Assembly: GCF_947500255.1 (NCBI RefSeq)
Contig: NZ_CANMRL010000004.1
Span: 62,001 to 126,000 of the forward strand
From: an uncultured Psychroserpens sp.
GTDB lineage: Bacteria > Bacteroidota > Bacteroidia > Flavobacteriales > Flavobacteriaceae
Length of the DNA stretch: 64,000 bases
Direction: 5' to 3'
Both the position numbers and the translations under genes were made by a program. Shown in pieces: positions 1 through 8,445 of the stretch. The notes below the pieces were generated by a model. It did not search any database and was not told the DNA's origin. It saw only the letters and a list, made by a program, of their open reading frames with translations. Numbering within the stretch: the first letter of the stretch is position 1; every line of letters begins with the position of its first letter.

Positions 1-624
1 GATATTGACTTCTTTGAACAAAATGGTTATCAGGTGAGCCTTCCAAAAGGCACATATATCGAATTATTAAAAAATAAGGCAAAAGCAAAGAGCCTTTCCG
101 ATTATGATTACGAAACCTTGAAAACTTTTATAAAAGATAGTGTTTATAAAAAATCGGATTATAAGCAAGGTTATCATAAAATAGAAAAACAACGTCCTCT
201 CATCAATGAAATGGTTTCTATAATACATAAATCAGAACGAAACTGGGATTTTAAAGTGTTTGACATCTACCAAATAAACCTAACATTATATGGTCCTGGT
301 GGAAGCTATAACCCTGATGAAGGCTCAATCTTAATTTACACAACACAAAATGGACAATTTAAAAATTATGACAATCCAGCAAATACAATCATACATGAAA
401 TAACTCATATTGGAATTGAAGAATCAATTATAGCTAAATACAATGTTCCTCATTCAATAAAAGAACGCATAGTAGACACTTTCATACTTTTAAACTTCAA
501 AGCATATCTGCCTAATTATCGAGTACAAGATATGGGAGAATATATAACAGATAATTATCTCAAAACTAAAGCTGACTTGAAAAATTTAGATAACATAGTT
601 AAACATATTATGAAGTCTGAATAA
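1..624 (+). CDS. putative zinc metallopeptidase-like protein with HEITH motif, 5' end outside window
   Basis: The reading frame is open from base 1, so the gene probably begins upstream; an in-frame GTG at 34 is the first possible start inside the window but has no convincing ribosome site. The visible 207 residues have no signal peptide. A His-Glu-Ile-Thr-His sequence (bases about 400-414) fits the HExxH zinc-binding helix of metallopeptidases and is followed by a Glu-Glu pair that could supply a third ligand. I do not recognise the family beyond that. The rest is charged and Lys-rich, with many aromatic residues. A hairpin terminator at 730-759 follows. Peptidase activity is inferred from the motif only. 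Confidence 0.6.
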   Translation, partial: DIDFFEQNGYQVSLPKGTYIELLKNKAKAKSLSDYDYETLKTFIKDSVYKKSDYKQGYHKIEKQRPLINEMVSIIHKSERNWDFKVFDIYQINLTLYGPGGSYNPDEGSILIYTTQNGQFKNYDNPANTIIHEITHIGIEESIIAKYNVPHSIKERIVDTFILLNFKAYLPNYRVQDMGEYITDNYLKTKADLKNLDNIVKHIMKSE

Positions 625-729
625 ACAGTTAAAACTTTACTTAAATCATTTAAGTCTTCATCAAAATAGTTCGACTTTCGTCCCGTTGGATCCACAACAC
701 TCATAACTGTTTGTGAATGAAAACAAAAG

Positions 730-759
730 AAATCCGTCAAGCTCGCTTGAACGGATTTT
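730..759. terminator. hairpin terminator between convergent genes
   Basis: AAATCCGTCAAG and CTTGAACGGATTT form a stem with a single bulged A and a CTCG loop, followed on the plus strand by TTTTGTTGTTTTT. The minus strand also has a T-rich tail, so it can serve both the upstream plus gene and the acetyltransferase gene ending at 802. Confidence 0.75.
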
Positions 760-801
760 GTTGTTTTTGTATACTAGAATCAAAGATTCATGCAGTTGTA
801 T

Positions 802-1557
802 TTAAAGATCAAGCTCTTTTTTCAAAATATTTCTAAATCGCGTCGCGCTGATGTAATGATCTTCTAACAATTTGCCATCGCGTAGAAGATTAAAAACACC
901 AAATCCAGAAGGTGCCCGTTTTGCTTCTTTTACTGTGCTAATCTTTGATACTTTTATATCTATATCATAATCCATAGCCACATTCAAAATTGCCGCTACC
1001 GATTTTTCATTCCAAGGGCATTGGTCTGCATAGACTATATGCCAACCTTTGTATTTTTTTTGCTGACTAGTCCAATCACAAAATTTAGGTGTTTTAGAGT
1101 GGTTATTCCATGATTTTGATAATAACTCGAATCGGTCTTTCGTTTCAATTTGTTTGAAGCCATTGTTTTCAAAAAGAGATGCATTAGCTAACCATCCACC
1201 CTTACTTGTCATGACACACAAACCATCAAATCCTTTGAGCTTTGCTTCATTTTCTGCATCTTCAATAAGCATTGAGCCATATCCTTTGTTTCTTTCCTTT
1301 TTAGAATATATGTACGTACAATGAATAAACATATAATTATCAGCGTCTATTGGTCGCCAGGCATATTTGGCTGGGACATATTCAATAAAGCCAATCATTT
1401 TGTCTTCACTATTTTTAAGAATCTTTATTCTTAAGCCTTCATTGTAACGCTTTTCAAACCACTTAAGTTTATCTTTAAATCCCATCCTTTTAGTGTCTTT
1501 GATACAAAAGAATGTTTCTTTTAATGCATTTTCTGGTGTAACCTCAACTAGTTTCAT
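802..1557 (-). CDS. GNAT family N-acetyltransferase with C-terminal YoaP-like domain
   Basis: The 251 residues fall into two parts. Residues about 1-150 have a GNAT fold: the acetyl-CoA loop R89-N-K-G92-Y-G94 is clear, followed by the usual LFENNGF strand at 128-134. Residues about 165-251 form a second domain containing YADQCPWNEKS, which I recognise as the YoaP-like tail found on some acetyltransferases. The substrate is unknown. The gene starts 10 bases after the stop of the NTF2-like gene on the same strand, so the two are probably co-transcribed. The terminator at 730-759 closes the unit. Confidence 0.85.
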   Translation of the reverse strand: MKLVEVTPENALKETFFCIKDTKRMGFKDKLKWFEKRYNEGLRIKILKNSEDKMIGFIEYVPAKYAWRPIDADNYMFIHCTYIYSKKERNKGYGSMLIEDAENEAKLKGFDGLCVMTSKGGWLANASLFENNGFKQIETKDRFELLSKSWNNHSKTPKFCDWTSQQKKYKGWHIVYADQCPWNEKSVAAILNVAMDYDIDIKVSKISTVKEAKRAPSGFGVFNLLRDGKLLEDHYISATRFRNILKKELDL

Positions 1558-1567
1558 AATACTTGAA

Positions 1568-1957
1568 TTATAATTCTACAGCCTTAGCAGTGTGTGCTAT
1601 TGGAATATCCCAAGCCTCTTTAATCTTACCATCAATAATACACCATACAACAATAGCATCGATCTGCATTTGTTTATCTTCCAATAACATTGTGTCTTTA
1701 ACATGTGTGATAATTAGCTCATCTCCTAAAGGCGTTATAGATAAGGGATTTACCTTAAAGGAACCTTTTGTACGACCAGACAATGTATTGAAAAAATCGG
1801 TCAAACCAGAAAGCCCAAAATAATCGCCTTCTAGCTCCTTCAATTTGGGGTTAATATAATGCCAAACGAAATCTTCGTCTAACACCTCAGACAAGGTGTT
1901 TGGATTTGCAGGATTAAATTGCTTTAAAATTCTGGTATTTGGATGTTCTTTTTTCAT
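1568..1957 (-). CDS. nuclear transport factor 2 (SnoaL-like) family protein
   Basis: This 129-residue cytoplasmic protein has the length and pattern of a SnoaL/NTF2-like cone fold: an N-terminal helix, the DEDFVWHYINP segment, a central GLSGLTDFFNTL helix, and a beta-rich C-terminal half ending in WCIIDGKIKEAWDI. The family includes small-molecule isomerases, hydrolases and non-enzymatic binders, so no reaction can be assigned. It is first in a likely two-gene unit with the acetyltransferase. The 200 bases upstream also serve the divergent deaminase gene; no clean TAnnTTTG element was found there. Confidence 0.8.
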   Translation of the reverse strand: MKKEHPNTRILKQFNPANPNTLSEVLDEDFVWHYINPKLKELEGDYFGLSGLTDFFNTLSGRTKGSFKVNPLSITPLGDELIITHVKDTMLLEDKQMQIDAIVVWCIIDGKIKEAWDIPIAHTAKAVEL

Positions 1958-2159
1958 ATCCGCATGACATTATTTTTTAGCTTTAAAAACTGATACGTTC
2001 ATTATAAGACTATTTACAAATTTAGCCTATGACCACTCTTTAAAAAATGATTAAAATCATGAAGCCGTAAAAGTTTTTCTAATACATAGCAACATAGGTT
2101 TAACAATCTTAAATTTACTATCTTATCCCTTCAATTCTTAACTAGTAAAACTGTTGTAT

Positions 2160-2600
2160 ATGCAAGACGAATTTTTAAAAATAGCTATTTCCGAAGCAAA
2201 AAAAGGATTACAGGAAGGTGGTATCCCTATTGGAAGTGTCCTTATTCATAATGGCAACATTTTAGGTCAAGGACATAATAAAAGAGTTCAAGATGGTAGT
2301 GTTGTTTTACATGGTGAAATGGATGCTTTAGAAAATGCAGGTCGGCAGCCAGCATCAGTCTATAGAGAATCGGTTATCTATACAACACTTTCCCCATGCC
2401 CTATGTGTACAGGTGCTATTTTACTCTATGGCATCCCAAAAGTAATTATTGGTGAGAACACAACCTTTTTAGGTGCTGAAGACCATTTAAAAGCAAATGG
2501 CGTCGAGGTTGTTGTACTAAATGATGAAGAATGTATTACAATGATGACTGACTTCATCGAAAATCGTCCAGAGCTCTGGAATGAAGATATTGGTGTTTAA
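2160..2600 (+). CDS. cytosine deaminase, yeast Fcy1 type (CMP/dCMP deaminase superfamily)
   Basis: This zinc-dependent deaminase has 146 residues from the ATG at 2160; a TTG two codons upstream is less likely. The zinc site is complete: H51-G-E53 with E53 as proton shuttle, and C80-P-M-C83. Several features match yeast cytosine deaminase rather than TadA or guanine deaminase: EGGIPIGSVLI, TLSPCPMCTGAI, YGIPKVIIGEN, and a tail of the form ENRPELWNEDIG. The yeast enzyme ends in nearly the same tail, which closes over the active site. The expected reaction is cytosine to uracil in pyrimidine salvage. No cytosine permease or uracil phosphoribosyltransferase gene lies beside it. Confidence 0.8.
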   Translation: MQDEFLKIAISEAKKGLQEGGIPIGSVLIHNGNILGQGHNKRVQDGSVVLHGEMDALENAGRQPASVYRESVIYTTLSPCPMCTGAILLYGIPKVIIGENTTFLGAEDHLKANGVEVVVLNDEECITMMTDFIENRPELWNEDIGV

Positions 2601-2644
2601 ATTTTAGTGATTAAGATGGGTTAAAAACAAATAGGAGACAAAAC

Positions 2645-4588
2645 TCAGTTTTTTAATTTAGAAATTAAAGCTTGTGTTTTGGGATCAAAAAAATCTTTAT
2701 CTAACGCTTTTTCTAAATAAAATTTAGCCTGTATTTTGTTATTGTTATGATAATAGGCTTCGCCTAAATTTCGATACAGTCTACTATCCTTTGGGAATTT
2801 ATGTAGCATAAATTCTAGAAATTCAACAGCAGCATTATAGTTTTCTTTTTCAACTAAATTAGCATAAATCATAGCAATAGCATCTGCGCTAAATTCGTAA
2901 GTATAATCTTGAACAGACACATATTCATTATATAAATTTTGATATAAACTTAGGGCTTCTTTAACTCCATTCTTGTTTATCGTTTGAATAATTGTATCTG
3001 TAATTGAATATCGATATGGCACTGGAGGTTTAAATTTAATGTTTCGATGAATTTTAATCTGACGTTGCAATGAATTATTAGTAATGAAAGCAATAATATG
3101 TCCCATAATCGTATTATCTATCAAGCTGTTATGACCAGCATTCTCTACTATAATCCTATTGTAATTTGGAAACCTAACTGCAATAGAATCGGTTAAATTA
3201 GGTGGTGTTCTACCATCTAAAGTACCACCAATTAGTAAGGTTTTAGTTGCAGCTGAAACTGGGTAATTTAAGTCTTTTATTTTATTAACTCCAAAAGCAT
3301 TGTATACTTCTGGATATCTCCCATATGAGATTCCGAAATGAGAAAACACCGAAGACTGCTCTTGTTCTTTAGACATTTTCCAACGCTTATCAGAATATCC
3401 TGAAGCCGCATTTACTGTAAAGAATAAAGCATTAGGCAGCCGTCGTCGTCTAAAATTTCTGAGTAAATTACCAACATTGCGACAACTGTCTTGATTTATT
3501 TGATAGTATAAACTAGGAAAATCTTGTATCCATTGATCTTTCCCTATATAATCTGAAATCATCATTTGAAAATGATCATGTGTCAATGTCATATCCCAAG
3601 TAGGCCTAACTTTTGATATCAGGTCTCCTAGAAATCGTTCAGAAGCTTCATCCTGATTAAAGGCATCTTGCAAAGGCACTTGAATAAATTTAGGATTAGC
3701 TTGTAGATCTTTATGTGTGTTCTTGACCAATTGCATAAAATCAGGAATATATTTAGACAACTTCTTGTCTAACTTAATTAATGAATCCATTTTTTCGAAT
3801 TGCCCTTGCATTTCAAATGGCAACTTCAAACCATGATCTGGCGCTAGTGGTCCAGCAAGAATAGCTTTTTCTACATGATCTTCATAGTATTTAATATATA
3901 ATTGAGCTAACTCTGTACCATAACTATAACCATACAACGAAATTGTATCATAGCCAAGTGCTAATCTTAAGTCTTCTATATCTAAAACACTTTGATACGA
4001 ATTATAAGCGTTTAGTTTAATTCCCATATCGGTAAACTCATCAGCACATGCTTTACATTTTTTTATAATGTCTTTTAAAATGTCTTCTTGGACATTTGTG
4101 GTAATATCTGTTGGTGTATCTAGAGAATTTCTGCAAGCTAAATTAGGAATAGAATTCCCCACGCCACGTTGATCTAATAAAATAACATCAGTGTATTTTG
4201 AAAGAGCTCTAAACAAATAAAAATACGGTGTTCGTCCAATATCAGTGGAAGCAGAACCAGGACCTCCAGCCAAAAATATGATTGGCGCTAAGTTATTTTT
4301 AGAGGTACATTTAAAGCGTTCAAAATAGAGTTCTATATGATTTGAAAGTGAATCTGATCTGTCTTCTTTAACAACTAACCTTCCCTGCTCTATTATGGCT
4401 AGTCTATTATTCAAATAATCATGTAACGTATCTGTAGTTATCTCTAAAGCACTAACTTCTTTGTGATTAACATTAGGCTGTGTTATAGGAATATCACTAA
4501 CAAAAATGACATTGTATAAAAAATAGCCTCCTAATAATAGAACGATTATTAATACCCAAATTCGCTTTTTTACTTTGAACTTTTTCAT
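2645..4588 (-). CDS. alpha/beta hydrolase (proline-iminopeptidase/TAP-like) with C-terminal TPR
   Basis: From the ATG at 4588 the protein has 647 residues; an in-frame ATG at 4648 would add 20 residues before the hydrophobic segment, so the start is not certain. Residues about 9-30 are a signal anchor. The hydrolase part carries the oxyanion GGPGSAS (109-114), LLDQRGVGNS, and the nucleophile elbow G220-Y-S222-Y-G224. A TAP-like C-terminal portion has GGTLDGRTPP (Asp candidate) and AGHNSL (His candidate). The last about 70 residues look like one or two TPR units. It is probably a periplasmic serine aminopeptidase or esterase; the substrate is unknown. The AraC-type gene upstream points the same way. 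Confidence 0.85.
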   Translation of the reverse strand: MKKFKVKKRIWVLIIVLLLGGYFLYNVIFVSDIPITQPNVNHKEVSALEITTDTLHDYLNNRLAIIEQGRLVVKEDRSDSLSNHIELYFERFKCTSKNNLAPIIFLAGGPGSASTDIGRTPYFYLFRALSKYTDVILLDQRGVGNSIPNLACRNSLDTPTDITTNVQEDILKDIIKKCKACADEFTDMGIKLNAYNSYQSVLDIEDLRLALGYDTISLYGYSYGTELAQLYIKYYEDHVEKAILAGPLAPDHGLKLPFEMQGQFEKMDSLIKLDKKLSKYIPDFMQLVKNTHKDLQANPKFIQVPLQDAFNQDEASERFLGDLISKVRPTWDMTLTHDHFQMMISDYIGKDQWIQDFPSLYYQINQDSCRNVGNLLRNFRRRRLPNALFFTVNAASGYSDKRWKMSKEQEQSSVFSHFGISYGRYPEVYNAFGVNKIKDLNYPVSAATKTLLIGGTLDGRTPPNLTDSIAVRFPNYNRIIVENAGHNSLIDNTIMGHIIAFITNNSLQRQIKIHRNIKFKPPVPYRYSITDTIIQTINKNGVKEALSLYQNLYNEYVSVQDYTYEFSADAIAMIYANLVEKENYNAAVEFLEFMLHKFPKDSRLYRNLGEAYYHNNNKIQAKFYLEKALDKDFFDPKTQALISKLKN

Positions 4589-4742
4589 GATTATTAATTT
4601 AATTGTTTTCATTTCAAAAACATGCAAACTACCTTCATAAATTGACATGCGTTATACTAAGTCTATAATTATGAGACTTGAAAATTAATAATCTGTTTCA
4701 GTGAAAAGGGGTCTAAAACACTACAATTTATAAATTGAGTGA

Positions 4743-5861
4743 TTAAAGCGCATGGCACTTTTTGAATTGTGAAGGTGTTTGTCCAACATGTTGTTTAAAT
4801 ACTCTCGCAAACGCATTTGCCGAATTAAAACCAGACATATTAGCAATACCTAAAAAATTGAGGTGATTATATGCACCACTTTTTATGATATTTTGAGCAT
4901 AACTTACACGATACGAATTAATTAAATAAGACATATTACATTGAAACTCATTATTGATGATTTGAGACAGGTAGTGTGAATTAATCTTTAAACGCTCACA
5001 AAAATAACGGGCTGTTAGATCACTATTCAAAAATAGCTGCTCGTCTTCTAAAATACTTACAATCTCTTTTTTTAAGTCCAAAATTCGATCTTGCATTAGA
5101 ATGCCTTTAGTAGTTTTTGTTGTAGTGGCATGATTTTGCATAACTCCCGATTCTTTTATAGTCCAATAGGCGATATAATGTATTAAAATTGAAGACGCAA
5201 ATACAGTGGCAAGCATAACATAGAATTGATGGAAATCGGTAAAAACAAAAATAAGGAAGGCTCCTAAAAAGCAGCATATGAACACTAAAAACATAGTGGT
5301 ATACTTTTGTAACCATATCAATTTTTCTAAATAATCTTTATTTGCCCTACCATCTATTTTTTTGTTTTTTGATTTAATAAATGTCCATGATTTCCAACAA
5401 TAAAAAATAATGGATATCAAAATTGGTACATAATAGTAGATTTTTTGTGAATCAACACTAAAATTATCAGGTTCTGGATGACTATAAATTGCTAATTTTT
5501 CGGCTCCCGACTTTAAATAAAATGGAAGCAAAGTCAATAAACAAATTACAGCTGGAATGAAATGTAATACATCTTTTTTCTTAAACTTATCACCTATACT
5601 AGCTGTATATTTTATATAAAAAAAGAACAATGGTCCTAATAAAAAATGGAAGGGCAAGAAAAATTGTATTAAAAACGGAAACGAATTATAATACCCTTCA
5701 AGTACTATTATCGCCTTAATTTGGTAAAGCGAAATAATAGTTATCAAAATCACTAAAAATAGATTACTCTTCTTTTGCTTCTTTAAATTAAATGCTAAAA
5801 TTGACGCTAAAAAGAAACCTTGAATAACATTAATTAAGAATATGACAGATAGAATGTTCAT
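4743..5861 (-). CDS. membrane-bound AraC family transcriptional regulator
   Basis: The 372-residue protein has about six or seven hydrophobic segments in residues 1-235, then a cytoplasmic linker and a C-terminal AraC/XylS double helix-turn-helix domain (about 260-370). The second HTH is clear in IANMSGFNSANAFARVFKQHVGQTPSQFK. This architecture is common in Bacteroidota, where the membrane part is thought to sense an envelope or small-molecule signal. The gene lies 94 bases upstream of the alpha/beta hydrolase start on the same strand and may control it; that is inference from position only. Confidence 0.88.
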   Translation of the reverse strand: MNILSVIFLINVIQGFFLASILAFNLKKQKKSNLFLVILITIISLYQIKAIIVLEGYYNSFPFLIQFFLPFHFLLGPLFFFYIKYTASIGDKFKKKDVLHFIPAVICLLTLLPFYLKSGAEKLAIYSHPEPDNFSVDSQKIYYYVPILISIIFYCWKSWTFIKSKNKKIDGRANKDYLEKLIWLQKYTTMFLVFICCFLGAFLIFVFTDFHQFYVMLATVFASSILIHYIAYWTIKESGVMQNHATTTKTTKGILMQDRILDLKKEIVSILEDEQLFLNSDLTARYFCERLKINSHYLSQIINNEFQCNMSYLINSYRVSYAQNIIKSGAYNHLNFLGIANMSGFNSANAFARVFKQHVGQTPSQFKKCHAL

Positions 5862-5948
5862 TAATACTATAGTTTTTCAGTGTAATGAAAATAGTAATAA
5901 TTACGATATGACGTTACCAATAAGTAGCTAAGCTTGAAAATTAATAAA

Positions 5949-7196
5949 TCATTTAATAGATCTTTCACGCTTAAACTCGTCTAAAAGTTTAATATCTCTA
6001 ATTTCAGAAATACCTAAAAAGCGATATCGTATACCAACAATATTTCCAATAGACTCTGCATAGTCTTTTGAAAACACTTCAAGATCATCAATATATACTT
6101 TTAAAACCTTATCCTTTGAAGTAATTAGAACTCGTCTTTCAGAAGAAAAATCGATTCCTAAAGATGATAAGTCCATGTTTTTTCCTTTTAAAGCCTTTTC
6201 ACTTACCATTCCATTTAATTCTGAAGTACAGCCTGGTATGGAGAATGGAATAATAAAAGCACTCTTAGTCCCAACAACAACAATTGATGTTTTCTGACAG
6301 ACAGCCCATTTATCATGATAAATCGACTTTATTGAAGATTGTAAAGTGAAGTCATCACCAGATATTTTAGGAATATCATTTATATAGTGAAATGATGCCA
6401 AAAGTGGTTTGTCACTTGTTTTAATCTCTTCTGAAATTGAATTTGAAAATGATAATTTCCCTGAATTCAACCTTTTATCATTTATATATTTAGGAATGGG
6501 GTCATAATCTAAAGTTCCAATCCATCCATTTGACTTAATAAATAAATCATGTTCTTTTAATATGATGCCGTCAACTATAAGTTTTGCTCTAAAATACCCT
6601 GGATAGTAATACTGTCCTGTAGCCTGTACTTGATCTTGAGTTAACTTTATGATTTTTGTTGGATCCCAAAACTGCTGAATATAAATACTATCGGATTGTG
6701 TGCTATTTAAATCGAAATCAAAAACCACAGAATTAGGCAAGCCATCAACAATAGGTTTACTGCTAAATTGAATTTTAGACACATCGATCTCATTAGTACT
6801 GTTTTCAGATCCAGTTAATGAGTAAAGTGATATAAATACAATGGTCATAATAGCCGCACTAAACATTATAACACCCAAATTTGGAGATATATTAGTTTCA
6901 AACCAAGATGCTTTTTTTAAGTGTTGCGAGTTCTTAAAATCTCTCCAATTACTGTAACCTGCAAATTGAGACAAGGTATTTAATGTGCTTATGCTTGGTG
7001 CACTTTTATAATTTACCTTACCCCAAACACGTTTTAAAGTCACGGGACTCAATAACACTTGGGTCTCCTTTTGAATAGCTTCACTTAATTCGATAAAAAC
7101 ATCACTATGCCATTGTGCTGCTGGTCCCCAATCCAATTTGTCTTCAATTAGCTGCAAACACTTTAATAATAGTTTATGTTCGTTGTTATCACTCAT
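5949..7196 (-). CDS. hypothetical membrane protein with N-terminal helical (HTH-like) domain
   Basis: The start is ATG 7196 (415 residues) or an in-frame ATG four codons earlier at 7208. The first about 90 residues are helical and contain the segment LSPVTLKRVWGKVNYKSAP followed by ISTLNTLSQFAGYSNWRDF, which looks like a DNA-binding or XRE-like domain. One transmembrane helix follows at about 105-125. The remaining about 290 residues are beta-rich and extracytoplasmic, with a final half resembling a concanavalin-like lectin fold. The order suggests a one-component membrane regulator with an outside sensor. The divergent gene at 7312 also has a lectin-like fold. Function is not established. 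Confidence 0.7.
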   Translation of the reverse strand: MSDNNEHKLLLKCLQLIEDKLDWGPAAQWHSDVFIELSEAIQKETQVLLSPVTLKRVWGKVNYKSAPSISTLNTLSQFAGYSNWRDFKNSQHLKKASWFETNISPNLGVIMFSAAIMTIVFISLYSLTGSENSTNEIDVSKIQFSSKPIVDGLPNSVVFDFDLNSTQSDSIYIQQFWDPTKIIKLTQDQVQATGQYYYPGYFRAKLIVDGIILKEHDLFIKSNGWIGTLDYDPIPKYINDKRLNSGKLSFSNSISEEIKTSDKPLLASFHYINDIPKISGDDFTLQSSIKSIYHDKWAVCQKTSIVVVGTKSAFIIPFSIPGCTSELNGMVSEKALKGKNMDLSSLGIDFSSERRVLITSKDKVLKVYIDDLEVFSKDYAESIGNIVGIRYRFLGISEIRDIKLLDEFKRERSIK

Positions 7197-7311
7197 AGTT
7201 AAACACAAAAATCTTCAAAAAATATGATGTGTACAACATTGAATCAATTTGTACCAACTTGTTTTAAGGAATCTAGCATTCTTTTTACAATTTTATAAAA
7301 AACCTAAAACC

Positions 7312-8427
7312 ATGATACTCAAAAAACACATTGCAGCATGTATAATTACTTTCGTTGTATTTACACAAGTCCACATCGCTCAACATATAATTCCACTAGA
7401 CACCACAAATTGGGATATTCGTGCCAAGTCATATATGTTTGAAAACTATAAAGGAAAAGATGCTATTTATATTCAAAATGGAGCAATTATTCTTAAAGAT
7501 TCAAAATTTTTAAATGGAACAATTGAATTTGATATCTTTTTAAAAGAAGATCGAATGTATCCTGGCGTTTTTTTTAGAGCCGTAAATAATTTTCAAGATG
7601 GCGAGCTATGGTTTATGAGAGCACATCTATCTGGATTAGAAGATGCTACTCAAGCAGCACCAGCAATTAAAGGTATTACAGCTTTTCAATTCTATTTTGG
7701 TGAAAAATACTCATTCGCTCATGAGTTTAAATATGATGATTGGACTCATGTAAAAATTGTAGTCAATAATGATAAAGCTCAAGTTTTTCTGGATCATTCT
7801 GAAACACCAAATTTATCATGGAAGCTTTTTCACAAACCAAAAGAAGGAGATGTAATGATTAGAGGCGGTAGAACAGCAATGCATATTGCAAATGTTATTG
7901 TAGACAAAACAAATCATGAGATAAAAAATTTCAACCCTAAAGAAAGAAAGCCAATAGAAAACCTTATTCCAAAATGGGAAATATCAGATATGTTCGAAGA
8001 ACAACTACTTGATGATCCTAATAACTACAAAAGCTTAATCAATAACAGAAATTGGCAAGGATATATACATGTTGAAGAAGGTACAGCCGCCAATATTTCA
8101 AGAATTCAATTATTGAGAAATGGACAACCTGGAAATACTGTTTTTGCAAAAATTGAAATTAACTCAGATAAAGACCAGCTAAAGTTTTTTTCTTTCGGAT
8201 ATAGTGATCGAGTTGTTACTATTTTAAACGGTAAACCTATTTATAGAGGCACAAATAAATGGAGGTCTAGAGATTACCGCTACTTAGGAACCATAGGACT
8301 ATTTGATGGCATTTATTTAGACTTAAAAAAAGGAAAAAACACTTTATTAATGGCCGTTTCCGAAGATTTTGGAGGCTGGCTCATTACTGGTAAGTTTGAA
8401 GATAAAAGCGGATTAAAAATAAACTAA
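7312..8427 (+). CDS. secreted concanavalin-like / DUF1080-like protein
   Basis: ATG 7312 gives 371 residues with a signal peptide (MILKKHIAACIITFVVFTQV, then cleavage near HIA-Q). The first about 200 residues have the beta-sandwich pattern of LamG or 3-keto-disaccharide-hydrolase domains: an FLNGTIEFDIFL strand, PGVFFRA, and DDWTHVKIVV before a buried VFLDH. The second half, with the FSFGYSDRVVTILNGKPIYRG segment, resembles a second beta-sandwich. No catalytic residues were identified. The M28 peptidase gene follows after 18 bases, so the two are likely one operon. Confidence 0.75.
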   Translation: MILKKHIAACIITFVVFTQVHIAQHIIPLDTTNWDIRAKSYMFENYKGKDAIYIQNGAIILKDSKFLNGTIEFDIFLKEDRMYPGVFFRAVNNFQDGELWFMRAHLSGLEDATQAAPAIKGITAFQFYFGEKYSFAHEFKYDDWTHVKIVVNNDKAQVFLDHSETPNLSWKLFHKPKEGDVMIRGGRTAMHIANVIVDKTNHEIKNFNPKERKPIENLIPKWEISDMFEEQLLDDPNNYKSLINNRNWQGYIHVEEGTAANISRIQLLRNGQPGNTVFAKIEINSDKDQLKFFSFGYSDRVVTILNGKPIYRGTNKWRSRDYRYLGTIGLFDGIYLDLKKGKNTLLMAVSEDFGGWLITGKFEDKSGLKIN

Positions 8428-8445
8428 GAATCAAAAACATTAAAA

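Noticed and set aside
668-700. A TTCGA sequence and a GGATCCA end suggested a tRNA 3' remnant or attachment site
   Set aside because: The T-stem does not pair (the left and right arms mismatch) and no other cloverleaf arm is present.
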